Shown in pieces: positions 26,206 through 37,464 of a DNA stretch of 64,000 nucleotides. Origin of the DNA: Thiogranum sp. (GTDB taxonomy: Bacteria > Pseudomonadota > Gammaproteobacteria > DSM-19610); the NCBI GenBank assembly GCA_024102665.1, contig JAGFJP010000092.1, forward strand, positions 1 to 64,000, in the 5' to 3' direction. The notes under the pieces are model-generated. The model was not told the DNA's origin. It saw only the letters and a list, made by a program, of their open reading frames with translations, and made no database searches. The position numbers were made by a program, and so were the translations under genes. Positions within the stretch are counted from its first letter, which is position 1. Every line of letters starts with the position of its first letter.

Positions 26206-27582
26206 TCACTGAATTGTCGTTGAAACCTTGGTCAAACGCGCAAAATAAAAACCGTCCATATCCTGCTCGCCCGGCAGAATCTGTCTGCCTGGCGACCGCG
26301 GAATACCCCAATCCACATCCAGAGGCAACTCCCGGGCATCAGCGCAACGCGCCAGAAATGCGCTAACCACTTCTGCGTTCTCTTGCGCAAATATAGAGCA
26401 GGTTACATACAACAGGATACCGCCTGGAGCGAGCAAGGGCCATAACGCGTCCAGTAAGCGCTGCTGCTGGAGGGACAATGCAGACACATCGGTGTCACGT
26501 CGCAACAGCTTGATGTCGGGGTGGCGACGCACCACACCGCTGGCCGAACACGGCGCGTCGAGCAGGATGCGATCAAACGGCTGTCCGTCCCACCATTGCG
26601 CGGGAATACCTGCGTCGGCAACCCGCAGCTGTGCCGAAAGGCGCAATCGTTCCAGGTTCTGCCGCACCCTGTCGAGCCGTAGCGGGCTGCTGTCAATAGC
26701 GACCAATCGCTTCAAGCCCGGAATGAGTTCGAGAATATGTCCGGTCTTGCCGCCAGGCGCCGCACAGGCATCGAGCACGCTCTGTCCGGTCTGCACCTGC
26801 AATTGCTCGGCACACAGCTGGGCTGCAGCATCCTGCACTGATACCACGCCATCCCGAAAGCCCGGAAGCTGCTCGACACCGACAGGCGTTGCCAGCTGGA
26901 CAGCGGCCTGCGTAGCGCCAAGCGCCTTCGCCTCGAAGCCGGCGTCGCGCAGATCATTCAGGTACTGCTGTCGGTCGACTCGACGACGGTTAACCCGCAG
27001 CACCATCGGCGGGCGCATATTCCCCGCCTCAAGAACCTGCTGCCAGTGCTCCGGCAAATCATGTTCTACTCGCCTGATCCACCACGCGGGGTACGACCAG
27101 CGCGCGACCGCATCATTGCTCACTGAATCCAGCAGCTCGGGCATTCTGCGCTGGGCATTGCGCAACACGCCGTTGACCAGCTTCACCGCCCAGACCTTGC
27201 CTGTCTGGCGCACGGCTTCCACCGACTCACTGACCGCCGCATGCGCCGGAGTTTCCAGAATCATCAGCTGGTAGAGCCCGACCAGCAACGTGGCACGAAC
27301 ATCGCCGTCCTTGCGGCGCAGCGGTCGGGAGAGAAGCGCTGCCAGCACTGCATCGAGTCGATAAAACCAGCGCAACGCACCGAATGCCAGCTCCTGCGCG
27401 AGTCCACGCTGCCGCGGGTCATCAAGCATGGCAAGCCCGTCTGACAACAGGGTATTCAGCGATTCGCCGTGATCGACAACGCGGTGGACCATGAAGGCGG
27501 CCACGTAACGGGGATTGTCGGATTTACCGATCGAGATTCGCACTTGCGCGCTTCGCGGGATAGTGCACGGATCCGGTCGCAC
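26206..27582 (-). CDS. rsmB: 16S rRNA m5C967 methyltransferase
   Basis: 458 residues if the GTG at 27582 (directly after the fmt stop) is used; another in-frame GTG at 27543 is a fair alternative. An N-terminal NusB-like RNA-binding domain (about 30-160) precedes the SAM methyltransferase domain. The latter shows SAM motif DACAAPGGKTG, the release Cys in DAPCSASGVVRRHPDIK and the catalytic Cys in YVTCSIF. It methylates C967 of 16S rRNA. Confidence 0.96.
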   Translation of the reverse strand: MRPDPCTIPRSAQVRISIGKSDNPRYVAAFMVHRVVDHGESLNTLLSDGLAMLDDPRQRGLAQELAFGALRWFYRLDAVLAALLSRPLRRKDGDVRATLLVGLYQLMILETPAHAAVSESVEAVRQTGKVWAVKLVNGVLRNAQRRMPELLDSVSNDAVARWSYPAWWIRRVEHDLPEHWQQVLEAGNMRPPMVLRVNRRRVDRQQYLNDLRDAGFEAKALGATQAAVQLATPVGVEQLPGFRDGVVSVQDAAAQLCAEQLQVQTGQSVLDACAAPGGKTGHILELIPGLKRLVAIDSSPLRLDRVRQNLERLRLSAQLRVADAGIPAQWWDGQPFDRILLDAPCSASGVVRRHPDIKLLRRDTDVSALSLQQQRLLDALWPLLAPGGILLYVTCSIFAQENAEVVSAFLARCADARELPLDVDWGIPRSPGRQILPGEQDMDGFYFARLTKVSTTIQ

Positions 27583-28506
27583 TCATCCCAGAACTTCGCC
27601 TTCGATCTGGCGAGCGTTCAAAAAATCCCTGGGACCGAGCCGCTTGCCACCGGGTAGCTGAATCTGCAACAGGCGCAGGCAACCTGTCCCGCACGCCACA
27701 TCGATGCCTTGTTTGTCAGCCTCGACGACGGTGCCCGGTTCGCCACCGCAATTTACGACAGCCATGGCTTCCCAAACGCGCAACACATTGTTCTTGTATA
27801 GCGTCTGCGCCACTGGCCAGGGATTGAAGGCGCGCACCTGGCGCTCAAGGCGCACCGCGTCGAGGCGCCAGTCGATAACCGCCTCGGCCTTGTCCAGCTT
27901 GCCAGCGTAGGTGACCTGGGTCGGATCCTGAGGCCGCGGGGACAGGCGGTTGTGCTCGAGGTCGTCGAGATGCGTGGCCAGCAGCCTTGCGGCGAGTTGA
28001 CTCAGCCGATCGTGCAGTGAGCCACCCGTTTCGTCTTCCCTGATCGGGATGCGTGCTTCGGCGAGGATGGGGCCGGAATCCAGCCCGGCTTCCATTTGCA
28101 TCAAACAAACGCCGGTCTCCGGGTCGCCGGCGAGAATGGCTCTCTGGATAGGCGCCGCGCCCCGCCAGCGCGGCAACAATGACGCATGCAGATTCACGCA
28201 GCCGAGAGACGGCAGATCAAGAACCGCCTGTGGCAAAATCAGGCCATAGGCGATCACCACCATCAAATCGGGTCTCAGTGCGGCGAGCTCGCCCTGAGCA
28301 GGTGCCGCATTCAGATTTGCCGGCTGGAACACCGGTGTTCCATGGCGTAACGCAAGCTGCTTTACCGGTCCCGGGACCAGTTTGCGGCCGCGCCCTGCAG
28401 GCCGGTCGGGTTGCGTGTAGACGCCGACAACCGTATGACGGCTGCCCAGCAACGCCTCGAGGGTCGGCACGGAAAACTCAGGCGTACCGGCGAAAACAAT
28501 GCGCAT
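27583..28506 (-). CDS. fmt: methionyl-tRNA formyltransferase
   Basis: 307 residues from the ATG at 28506 ([13 protein letters not shown], the standard N terminus). The formyl-transfer site is in [22 protein letters not shown] with Asn, His and the SLLPxxRG folate loop; a C-terminal OB-fold domain binds tRNA. It formylates initiator Met-tRNA. It is followed directly by rsmB and preceded by def (19-base gap), so synthesis and removal of formyl groups are encoded together. Confidence 0.97.
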   Translation of the reverse strand: MRIVFAGTPEFSVPTLEALLGSRHTVVGVYTQPDRPAGRGRKLVPGPVKQLALRHGTPVFQPANLNAAPAQGELAALRPDLMVVIAYGLILPQAVLDLPSLGCVNLHASLLPRWRGAAPIQRAILAGDPETGVCLMQMEAGLDSGPILAEARIPIREDETGGSLHDRLSQLAARLLATHLDDLEHNRLSPRPQDPTQVTYAGKLDKAEAVIDWRLDAVRLERQVRAFNPWPVAQTLYKNNVLRVWEAMAVVNCGGEPGTVVEADKQGIDVACGTGCLRLLQIQLPGGKRLGPRDFLNARQIEGEVLG

Positions 28507-28525
28507 AGGGTCAGTGGCGCTATGT

Positions 28526-29065
28526 TCAGAGCACGGGTTGCGTATGCACGTCCGGCGCCTCTTCTTCCGTATGGCGTCGTTGTTTTTCCAGCTTTTTGCG
28601 AATCCGCACCCGTTTAAGTTGCGACAGGTAATCGACGAACAGCTTGCCGTCCAGGTGATCGATTTCGTGCTGAATGCACACCGCCAGAAGACCGTCCGCA
28701 TCCAGTTCAAAAGGCTTGCCGTCGCGATCCTGAGCACGGACTTTCACACGTTCCGCACGCTGGACGCGCTCGTAAACACCGGGAACCGACAGACAACCCT
28801 CGTCCATTTCCTCGGTGCCATCCTTAGCCAGAATCTCCGGGTTGATGAACACCATTGGCTGGTCCTGGTGTTCCGACACGTCAATGACGATCACCCGCTT
28901 ATGAACATTGACCTGCGTCGCTGCCAGACCAATACCTGGGGCCGCGTACATGGTCTCGAACATATTGTCCACCAGATCGCGGATCTGCTCGTCGACGACA
29001 CCTACCGGGGTCGCCGGGGTTCGCAGTCGCGGATCGGGAAAATGAAGTATCTGGAGCATAGTCAT
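28526..29065 (-). CDS. def: peptide deformylase
   Basis: 179 residues. The three family motifs are intact: [13 protein letters not shown] (metal-binding Cys) and HEIDHLDG (two metal-binding His and catalytic Glu). The C-terminal extension [14 protein letters not shown] is basic. It removes the formyl group from nascent proteins. It is the first gene of the leftward block def-fmt-rsmB-DUF4390-ntrYX-trkAH and is divergent from the LysM gene. Confidence 0.97.
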   Translation of the reverse strand: MTMLQILHFPDPRLRTPATPVGVVDEQIRDLVDNMFETMYAAPGIGLAATQVNVHKRVIVIDVSEHQDQPMVFINPEILAKDGTEEMDEGCLSVPGVYERVQRAERVKVRAQDRDGKPFELDADGLLAVCIQHEIDHLDGKLFVDYLSQLKRVRIRKKLEKQRRHTEEEAPDVHTQPVL

Positions 29066-29275
29066 GTGATGTTAGTCACGAATTGAGAGTGGCACCAGTT
29101 GTATACTCTAACATAATGATCGTACGAACGTTTGCGGAAATCCCGGTATTTTGTGGCGATGGAATTTCCGCTACACTCCCACGGTCAACTGCCGTTATAC
29201 ATGACCGGGTTGAGGCGACGGCATAGTGCCGGGCCGCTGAACAGACAAGTACGGAACGCAAAAAGGGACGCCTAT
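29066..29275. promoter_or_regulatory. divergent promoter region of def and the LysM gene
   Basis: The 210 bases hold the start sites of two divergent blocks. An AT-rich patch at about 29100-29120 (including TATACT and TAACATAATG) could supply -10 elements for either strand; no clear -35 partner was fixed. An AGGGA Shine-Dalgarno for the LysM gene lies at its right end. Confidence 0.4.
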
Positions 29276-30307
29276 ATGTCGATATTCAAGTCGCTGGCAC
29301 TGGCCCTGGCCCTTCTGGCCACCGTGGCATACGCCGACCAGGTAGCACTCAAGGATGGACATCCTGACCAGCATGTAGTTGTAAAAGGGGACACCCTTTG
29401 GGATATTTCCGAGCGTTTCCTCGACAGTCCATGGCTGTGGCCGGAAATCTGGTATGTAAATCCTCAAATCGACAACCCACACCTTATTTATCCGGGAGAC
29501 GTGATCAACCTGGTCTATGTGGACGGCAAACCACGATTGCAGCTTGAACGCGGCACAGGCGGAACATTCAAGTTATCGCCGAAAGCACGTGTAGAGCGGC
29601 TCGACAAAGCGATACCGACCATTCCGATTGATGCGATCCAGCAGTTCCTGACCCAGCCGCTGGTCGTGGACAAAGACACCCTGAATGATGCAGCGTACGT
29701 GGTCTCCAGCGCTGATGAGCATCTTATCGTGGGCGCCGGCGATCGCGCCTATGTTCGCGGCATCAGCGCTGATCAAGGAAGCCGTTTCAACGTATTCCGA
29801 CCGGGAGACGCGTATATCGACCCGGTTACCGGAGAAATCCTGGGGTATGAAGCCTTCTACCTCGGAGAAGGTGACGCCGAGCGCTTTGGTGATCCTTCCA
29901 CTCTGAAACTCACCCGCAGCACACGCGAGATTAACATTGGTGATCGTGTGCTGCCGATGTCCCAGGAAGACGTATACGCCTACTTCACACCGCACGCCCC
30001 AGAGAAAGATGTGACAGGTTCCATTATCGCGGTCGTGGATGGCGTCAGCCAGATCGGTCAGTATCAGGTTGTTGTCATCAACCGCGGCGCCCGCGAGGGT
30101 GTAGACGTTGGCACTGTGTTCGCGATTCACCAGGCGGGCGCATTGATTGCCGACCAGGTAAGCGACGAACACAATGCGAAGGTGCAGCTGCCAGACGAAA
30201 AAGCGGGCTTGCTGATGGTCTTTCGGGTGTTCGATAAAGTGAGTTTCGGGCTGATTATGAAAGCCACGAGTTCTCTGCACGTCGGTGACAAGATCGCCAG
30301 CCCCTGA
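29276..30307 (+). CDS. tsaP: LysM protein, TsaP-like (type IV pilus secretin-associated)
   Basis: 343 residues from the ATG at 29276 (Shine-Dalgarno AGGGA). A signal peptide (MSIFKSLALALALLATVAYA) is followed by a LysM peptidoglycan-binding domain at about 33-80 (VVVKGDTLWDISERFL, NPQIDNPHLIYPGDVI). A longer C-terminal part consists of repeated beta-barrel-like segments (VLPMSQEDVYAYF, GLIMKATSSLHVGDKI). The gene between def and dprA in Pseudomonas (PA0020) encodes TsaP, which anchors the PilQ secretin to peptidoglycan. The name rests on domain content and this gene order. Confidence 0.85.
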   Translation: MSIFKSLALALALLATVAYADQVALKDGHPDQHVVVKGDTLWDISERFLDSPWLWPEIWYVNPQIDNPHLIYPGDVINLVYVDGKPRLQLERGTGGTFKLSPKARVERLDKAIPTIPIDAIQQFLTQPLVVDKDTLNDAAYVVSSADEHLIVGAGDRAYVRGISADQGSRFNVFRPGDAYIDPVTGEILGYEAFYLGEGDAERFGDPSTLKLTRSTREINIGDRVLPMSQEDVYAYFTPHAPEKDVTGSIIAVVDGVSQIGQYQVVVINRGAREGVDVGTVFAIHQAGALIADQVSDEHNAKVQLPDEKAGLLMVFRVFDKVSFGLIMKATSSLHVGDKIASP

Positions 30308-30356
30308 TCACCTCTGAACATCACCTTCATTTTTCCTGGAAAAAATTGATTCTATC

Positions 30357-30378
30357 GGGCATGGTATTGACCATGCCC
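30357..30378. repeat. inverted repeat between tsaP and dprA
   Basis: A perfect 9-bp stem GGGCATGGT/ACCATGCCC with a four-base loop sits 50 bases past the tsaP stop. No U tract follows on the plus strand, so it is a weak terminator or RNA-processing hairpin at best. Confidence 0.5.
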
Positions 30379-30413
30379 GGTGGTCCCGGCGTCTCAGGCA
30401 GGGCTCCTCAAGG

Positions 30414-31568
30414 ATGGGGACACAAACAGATACGCAATCCGCCCCCGCGAGGGCCGACCTTCATTATTGGTTGGCGCTGCACCGTGCACCGGAAATCAGC
30501 GCGCGCCGCTACCGCGCCCTGATCGACGAGTTCGGTTCGCCGGCCGCCGTTTTCGACGCTTCTCACGAAAAGCTTCGTCGTAACGGCGTTTCTGCTCTTG
30601 CAATTGATTACCTTAAAAAACCTGACTGGCCAACCGTAGAAAAGGACCTGTTGTGGCTTCGCGAACCCGGCAATCAGCTGCTGTGTTACGGCGACCCGAG
30701 TTACCCAATGCGGCTCGCCGAGATTTCCGATCCGCCCGCGTTGCTGTTTACACACGGCGATCAGGACTACCTGTCCCAACCCCAGCTGGCCATCGTCGGC
30801 AGCCGTAATCCAACCCGCGATGGCCAGGAGCTGGCGCGCGAATTTGCCTCCTACCTGGTATCCTACGGGCTTACCATCACCAGCGGGCTGGCATCCGGGA
30901 TTGACGGCGCCGCGCACCAGGGCGCCCTGGATGGAGGCGGCACGACAATCGCGGTGATGGGTACAGGTCTGGATAGAGTTTATCCTTCGCGACACCGCAA
31001 GCTGGCTCATCAAATTGCAGAAAATGGCGTGCTGGTTTCCGAATTTCCGCCGGGAACGGCACCGACTCCCTCCAACTTCCCTCGCCGCAACCGTATCATC
31101 AGCGGACTCAGCGTAGGTACGCTGGTTGTCGAAGCGGCCCTGCGTTCCGGCTCCCTGATCACAGCGCGTATCGCCCTTGAGCAGGGCAGGGAGGTCTTCG
31201 CTATTCCCGGCTCCATCCATAATCCCCTGACGCGCGGCTGCCATGCCTTGATCAGGCAGGGCGCCAAGCTGGTGGAAACCGGTGAGCACGTTCTTGAGGA
31301 ACTGGCCGGTGTGCTCACGCGCCTCGAGCCGCACCCAGGTGGTGACAGTCCGCCCGAAAATCGGTGTAACAGAACCGCAACCCCAGGAAAACCTGGAGAA
31401 GATTACCTGCAATTGCTTGATTTAATGGGATATCATTCCGTTTCCGTCGATCAGCTTGTGCAGCGCAGTGGATTGACGCCGCAAGAGGTTTCCTCCATGC
31501 TGCTGGTGCTAGAGCTGGATGACTATGTGGTTTCGAGTGCGGGTGGCAGATATACGCGCACTAGATAG
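30414..31568 (+). CDS. dprA: DNA processing protein DprA (Smf)
   Basis: 384 residues: an N-terminal SAM-like domain, the extended Rossmann DprA domain (IVGSRNPTRDGQELAREF, ITSGLASGIDGAAHQGAL, PRRNRIISGLS) and a C-terminal winged helix (residues about 320-380). DprA protects incoming single-stranded DNA during natural transformation and loads RecA. It precedes smg by nine bases. A TsaP-like protein upstream makes pilus-linked DNA uptake plausible, but the pilus genes are not in the window. Confidence 0.96.
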   Translation: MGTQTDTQSAPARADLHYWLALHRAPEISARRYRALIDEFGSPAAVFDASHEKLRRNGVSALAIDYLKKPDWPTVEKDLLWLREPGNQLLCYGDPSYPMRLAEISDPPALLFTHGDQDYLSQPQLAIVGSRNPTRDGQELAREFASYLVSYGLTITSGLASGIDGAAHQGALDGGGTTIAVMGTGLDRVYPSRHRKLAHQIAENGVLVSEFPPGTAPTPSNFPRRNRIISGLSVGTLVVEAALRSGSLITARIALEQGREVFAIPGSIHNPLTRGCHALIRQGAKLVETGEHVLEELAGVLTRLEPHPGGDSPPENRCNRTATPGKPGEDYLQLLDLMGYHSVSVDQLVQRSGLTPQEVSSMLLVLELDDYVVSSAGGRYTRTR

Positions 31569-31577
31569 AGGCATGAT

Positions 31578-32057
31578 ATGAAAGAAAACATGTTTGACGT
31601 TCTGATGTATCTGTTCGAACACTACTACATGGATGACGAAACTGAATTCAACCCGGACCGTGAATCACTGCATAGCGAGCTGATTGAAGCCGGATTTCCG
31701 TCCTCGGATATTCATCAAGCCTTTGAGTGGCTCGAAGGCCTGGCCGAACAGCAGCATCAGATCCAGCCACCCCAGACAGAAAACGCGATCCGGATTTTTT
31801 CCGAACGCGAATGCGAACGGCTCGATACCGAGAGCCGTGGATTTTTGCTGTTTTTGGAGCAAATGGGCATACTGCCTCCCGATGCGCGCGAGCGGGTCGT
31901 CGAGCGTGCGATGGCACTGGATACCGACGATTTCGATATCAGCCAGCTTAAGTGGGTGATTCTGATGGTTTTGTTTAATCACCCGGGCGCCGAAGCCGCT
32001 TACGCGTGGATGGAGGACCTCGTGTTCGAAAGTCTACCGAGTGGCTATCTGCATTAA
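31578..32057 (+). CDS. smg: Smg family protein (DUF494)
   Basis: 159 residues. The N terminus MKENMFDVLMYLFEHY and the acidic, helical body with ESRGFLLFLEQMGIL and LKWVILMVLFNHPGAEAAYAWMEDLVF match the DUF494/Smg family. The gene is regularly placed between dprA and topA. Its function is unknown. A Rho-independent terminator follows directly. Confidence 0.94.
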   Translation: MKENMFDVLMYLFEHYYMDDETEFNPDRESLHSELIEAGFPSSDIHQAFEWLEGLAEQQHQIQPPQTENAIRIFSERECERLDTESRGFLLFLEQMGILPPDARERVVERAMALDTDDFDISQLKWVILMVLFNHPGAEAAYAWMEDLVFESLPSGYLH

Positions 32058-32083
32058 ACGCATGATTTCTGTTTCCAGGACCA

Positions 32084-32108
32084 AGCCGCACAATCGTGCG
32101 GCTTTTTC
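32084..32108 (+). terminator. Rho-independent terminator after smg
   Basis: An 8-bp stem AGCCGCAC/GTGCGGCT with loop AATC is followed by TTTTT. It ends the tsaP-dprA-smg transcript 27 bases past the smg stop, and topA starts 13 bases after it. Confidence 0.88.
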
Positions 32109-32120
32109 GCTATAGAAGCT

Positions 32121-34429
32121 ATGAGCAAGAACCTCGTCATCGTCGAGTCGCCGGCCAAGGCGAAAACCATTAAAAAATACCTGGGGAGGGACTATGAAGT
32201 CCTCGCCTCCTACGGGCACGTGCGCGACCTTGTACCCAAAGAAGGCGCTGTGAATCCCGACGCGGATTTCGCGATGAAATACCAGGTAATCGAGCGTAAC
32301 GCCAGGCATGTTGACGCCATCGCCAAAGCGATGAAAAAAGCCGACAACCTGTTCCTGGCGACCGATCCGGACCGCGAAGGTGAAGCCATCTCCTGGCATC
32401 TGTACGAGTTACTGAAAGAGCGCGGTGTCCTCAAGGACAAAAGCACATACCGCGTGGTGTTCCACGAAATCACCAAGCGCGCTGTTAATGAAGCCGTCGA
32501 AAATCCGCGCAACCTGTCCACTGATTTGGTGAATGCCCAGCAGGCGCGCAGGGCCCTGGATTATCTTGTCGGTTTCAACCTTTCACCGTTGCTGTGGAAA
32601 AAGATCCGGCGCGGCCTGTCGGCTGGTCGCGTGCAGAGCCCGGCGCTGCGAATGATTGTGGAGCGCGAGGAGGAAATCGAAAAGTTCAAACCCCGCGAGT
32701 ACTGGACCATTGAAGCGGACCTCGAAAAGGAACAGCAGGCATTTAACGCCAAGCTGACCCAGCTGCATGGAAAAAAACTCGGCCAGTTCACGATAAACAA
32801 GGAGGAGCAGGCGCGCGCGGCCGAACAGGAATTGACCGGGGCTGCCAACGGAAAAGTCACAGTCAGCAACATCGAACGAAAGCAGCGCAAGCGCAATCCT
32901 GCCGCCCCCTTCACCACTTCCACTTTGCAACAGGAAGCATCCAGAAAACTGGGTTTTACCACCAAACGCACCATGAGTGTCGCGCAGCAGCTCTATGAAG
33001 GCATCGACATCGGCGAAGGATCGGTCGGCCTTATTACTTACATGCGTACTGACTCGGTTAGCCTGGCCAATGAAGCCCTGGACGAAATACGCACACTGAT
33101 TGCCCAGCGCTACGGCAAGAACAATCTCCCGGAACAGGCCCAGCAGTTCAAGACCAAGGCAAAGAATGCCCAGGAGGCTCACGAGGCGATCCGCCCGACA
33201 TCCGCATCCAACGTGCCGGACGACATCAAGTCGCATCTTTCGGCTGATCAATACAAATTATATAACCTGATCTGGAAGCGAACCGTTGCATGCCAGATGA
33301 TCCATGCAACGATCGACACCGTGGGAGTAGAGTTTGCGGTCGGCGATGGCAACGTGTTGCGCGCAACTGGCTCAACTGTCGTCGACCCGGGTTTCATGAC
33401 AGTTTACGAAGAAGGCGTCGACGATGCCAAAAAGTCCTCGACCGACGAGAACCGGCTACCGCCCCTGACACAGGGCGATGAAGTGGATCTGATAAAGATC
33501 AGGTCCGAACAACATTTCACGGAACCGCCACCACGTTACAGCGAAGCCAGTCTGGTCAAGACTCTTGAAGAACACGGTATCGGTCGCCCCTCGACTTATG
33601 CGACGATTATTTCGACCTTGCAGCAACGCGAGTATGTCACGCTGGAAAAAAAGCGCTTCCAGCCCACCGATGTCGGTCGCGTAGTGTGCAAGTTTCTCAC
33701 TAATCATTTTACACGTTACGTTGATTACGATTTCACCGCGCATCTCGAGGATGAGCTGGACGAGGTATCGCGCGGTGAGAAAGACTGGATTCCGCTGATG
33801 AAGGAATTCTGGTACCCGTTCAAGGAACTGGTAAAAGAGAAAGAAGAAAGCGTCTCTCGGAGTGATGTCACTACAGAGGCGATTGACGAAACCTGTCCGA
33901 AGTGCGGCAAACAGCTCAATATCCGGCTGGGGCGCCGGGGACGTTTCATCGGATGCAGCGGATTTCCTGACTGCGACTACACGCGCAACGTGGACGATGA
34001 TCAGGACAGCTCGGAGCCTGAAATCGTCGAAGGCCGCAACTGCCCAGAATGCCAGTCACAGCTGATCATCCGCGCCGGGCGCTATGGGAAGTTCATCGGC
34101 TGTTCCGGTTATCCGCAGTGCAAATACATCGAGCCGCTGGAAAAACCTGAAAACACAGGGGTGATGTGCCCGAAATGCGGGAAAGGCACAATGTTGAAAC
34201 GCAAGTCGCGGCGCGGAAAAATCTTCTATTCATGTTCGACATATCCGGATTGCGATTATGCGGTATGGAATGAACCCGTAGATGGACCATGCCCGCAATG
34301 CAACTGGCCGATTCTGACCATAAAGACAACCAAGAAGCATGGCACCCAGCGCACCTGCCCGCAGAAAGACTGCGACTTCGCGGAGCCCTGCGAGCTGGAA
34401 GAGGCAACCGCCGAAACCAGTGTAGGCGA

Positions 34430-34433
<4 letters not shown>
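32121..34433 (+). CDS. topA: DNA topoisomerase I
   Basis: 770 residues. The Toprim domain starts VESPAKAKTIKKYLG and holds DPDREGEAISWHL. The catalytic tyrosine lies in LITYMRTDS (about 308), and SAGRVQSPALRMIVEREEEI is the gate motif. Three C-terminal zinc-ribbon repeats begin near residues 590, 637 and 678 (CPKCGKQLNI, CPECQSQLII, CPKCGKGTML), with a further ribbon, CPQCNWPILTI, after them. It relaxes negative supercoils by single-strand passage. The short gap to the smg terminator leaves little room for a separate promoter. Confidence 0.98.
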
Positions 34434-35928
<1,495 letters not shown>

Positions 35929-36027
35929 CCCCACTAGAGCGCCGGCAGATCCAGGGACGCACCGGATGCAACCGCCGCCCCATGCAGCTGATATAATGAT
36001 AAATGAAAGCAAATACCTATATTACAA

Positions 36028-36210
36028 ATGGTTATGGAAATGAAGAAGTGGGAATGCATCGTGTGCGGCTTTATCTATGACGAGGCAAAAGGTCTGCCCG
36101 ACGAAGGCATCTCGCCCGGAACCCGATGGGAGGATATTCCAGAAGACTGGGAATGTCCTGAATGCGGCGTGTCCAAATCTGACTTCGAAATGGTTCAGAT
36201 TGACGTCTGA
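36028..36210 (+). CDS. rubredoxin
   Basis: 60 residues. The two CxxC knuckles, CIVC near 9-12 and CPEC near 43-46, bind one iron; [15 protein letters not shown] and [12 protein letters not shown] are typical. Rubredoxins carry single electrons, for example to alkane hydroxylases or peroxide-reducing enzymes; no partner is evident here. The ATG at 36040 (MKKWEC) is also possible, giving 56 residues. No clear Shine-Dalgarno decides between them. Confidence 0.96.
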   Translation: MVMEMKKWECIVCGFIYDEAKGLPDEGISPGTRWEDIPEDWECPECGVSKSDFEMVQIDV

Positions 36211-36228
36211 GAAGGCATGAACGCGATA

Positions 36229-36255
36229 CGGAGCGGCGAAGATCAGCACGCTCCG
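36229..36255. terminator. weak hairpin in convergent gap
   Basis: CGGAGCG and CGCTCCG form a 7-bp stem with a 13-base loop, 19 bases past the rubredoxin stop, in the gap to the convergent PstS-like gene. No U tract follows, so any terminator role is uncertain. Confidence 0.3.
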
Positions 36256-36344
36256 CCGCTGCACGAAACTACCCGCTCGATGGGCGCGCCGAAACGAGCC
36301 AACAACCAGCCAGTCAACGGTTTCTGGTGTTTAGGTCCGTTGTC

Positions 36345-37259
36345 TTACAAACCACCATCACTGCGAGCAGCCCGTGATTCTTCCAGCTTGTTCTTCATGA
36401 GATTCAGGCCTTCCAGGTAGGGCACAGTGCCATTACCGCGGATCACGGCTCTGCCCTCCTCCGTGTCTGCAAAGCGTATGAAGTCCTTTACCGTTGCAGC
36501 GTTCGGGCTGTCCTCTTTGTATACAATGTAGAGCGGACGATACAAGAGGTATTTGCCGGTCTGGACGTTTTCATAGCTTGGGGACTTGCCCTCGAGATCG
36601 AGAATTTTCACATCCCGCTTGCGAACGCTGCTTATCCCGCTGATGGCGATCGCATTTGCATTGGTCTCGATTTCCTGCTCCAGAGGCCCTGAAGAGTCGA
36701 AAATCCGGCTGGCCGCAAACTCCTGCTCGTAGTCGTTGAACAACAACTTTCTCGCGGTACGCCCTACGCCTGAAATTTTTCCTTTGCGAACAAACAGCTC
36801 AATGGACGCATCCTGGCCACCCAACTCCTGCCAGTTTTTGATTTGTCCCAGGAACACCTTGCGAAGGTTATCCAGTGAAATATCGCCGACAGGATTTTCC
36901 TTGTTCACGATAACGACCAGTGCATCCCAGGCAACCGGTACCTGGGTCACACCACGCTCTTGATCAGCGCTGATGATTCTGCGACGACAACTTCCACCCA
37001 TATCAGCCGAAGCTGCGGCGACGTCGCGGATACCACGCGTTGCGCCGCCGCCCTCGAGATCGATTTTGACGCCTGTTTTCTCCTCATACGCTTTGGCTAA
37101 CGCGACCATATATGCTCTTTTGGAAATGCCACAACCCACCCAATGCAGGGTTGGATGGACTTCCTCAAGTGCCTGACCACCTCCGGCGTCAGTGCTGACC
37201 GCCGCTGACGCACCGGCACAGGAAATAACCGATAAAAGGAATAGTGAGATTCTGTTCAT
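36345..37259 (-). CDS. PstS-like periplasmic substrate-binding protein
   Basis: 304 residues with a signal peptide (MNRISLFLLSVISCAGASA). It belongs to the PBP-like/PstS group: WVGCGISKRAYMVALAKAYEEKTGVKIDLEGGGATRGIRDVAAASADMGGSCRR is the first lobe with the ligand loop, and GTVPYLEGLNLMKNKL lies near the end. Phosphate is the usual ligand, but here pstC, pstA and pstB are absent nearby, so it may be a stand-alone binding or sensing protein. The second Cys (SCRR) sits where phosphate-binding Ser/Arg residues are common. Confidence 0.85.
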   Translation of the reverse strand: MNRISLFLLSVISCAGASAAVSTDAGGGQALEEVHPTLHWVGCGISKRAYMVALAKAYEEKTGVKIDLEGGGATRGIRDVAAASADMGGSCRRRIISADQERGVTQVPVAWDALVVIVNKENPVGDISLDNLRKVFLGQIKNWQELGGQDASIELFVRKGKISGVGRTARKLLFNDYEQEFAASRIFDSSGPLEQEIETNANAIAISGISSVRKRDVKILDLEGKSPSYENVQTGKYLLYRPLYIVYKEDSPNAATVKDFIRFADTEEGRAVIRGNGTVPYLEGLNLMKNKLEESRAARSDGGL

Positions 37260-37434
37260 AAAAAAGCGCCTTCGCTAATGCAACATGGAGGATTTACAAC
37301 TCTGTTGAACCAACCATACCTGCCAATAAAGTTCTGCTGTCAGGACGGCATCATTCATGAAACCCCCTTGCTGCTGGATGGAGCGGCGCGGGTATTTATT
37401 CCCTGTGGGCAAGGGCGGCGAGCGTCAGTGGCAC
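37260..37434. other. gap between PstS-like gene and candidate RNA
   Basis: 175 bases holding the upstream region of the PstS-like gene. No reading frame with coding character, no clear promoter match and no repeat were found here. Confidence 0.5.
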
Positions 37435-37464
37435 AAAAAAAAGCCCCACCATTAAGGTGGGGCG
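37435..37464 (-). terminator. strong Rho-independent terminator of the candidate RNA
   Basis: Minus strand: an 8-bp perfect stem GCCCCACC/GGTGGGGC (37457-37464 and 37444-37451) with a five-base loop, followed by nine Us (37435-37443). A small helper hairpin, ACGCT-GAAA-AGCGT, lies just before it at 37470-37483 and is itself followed by five Us. It cannot serve a plus-strand transcript, as no Ts follow there. Confidence 0.9.

Noticed and set aside
34289-34429. Extension of tsaC into topA
   Set aside because: The reading frame there is antisense-free but lies inside topA coding sequence; the GTGA overlap at 34430 gives the family length.
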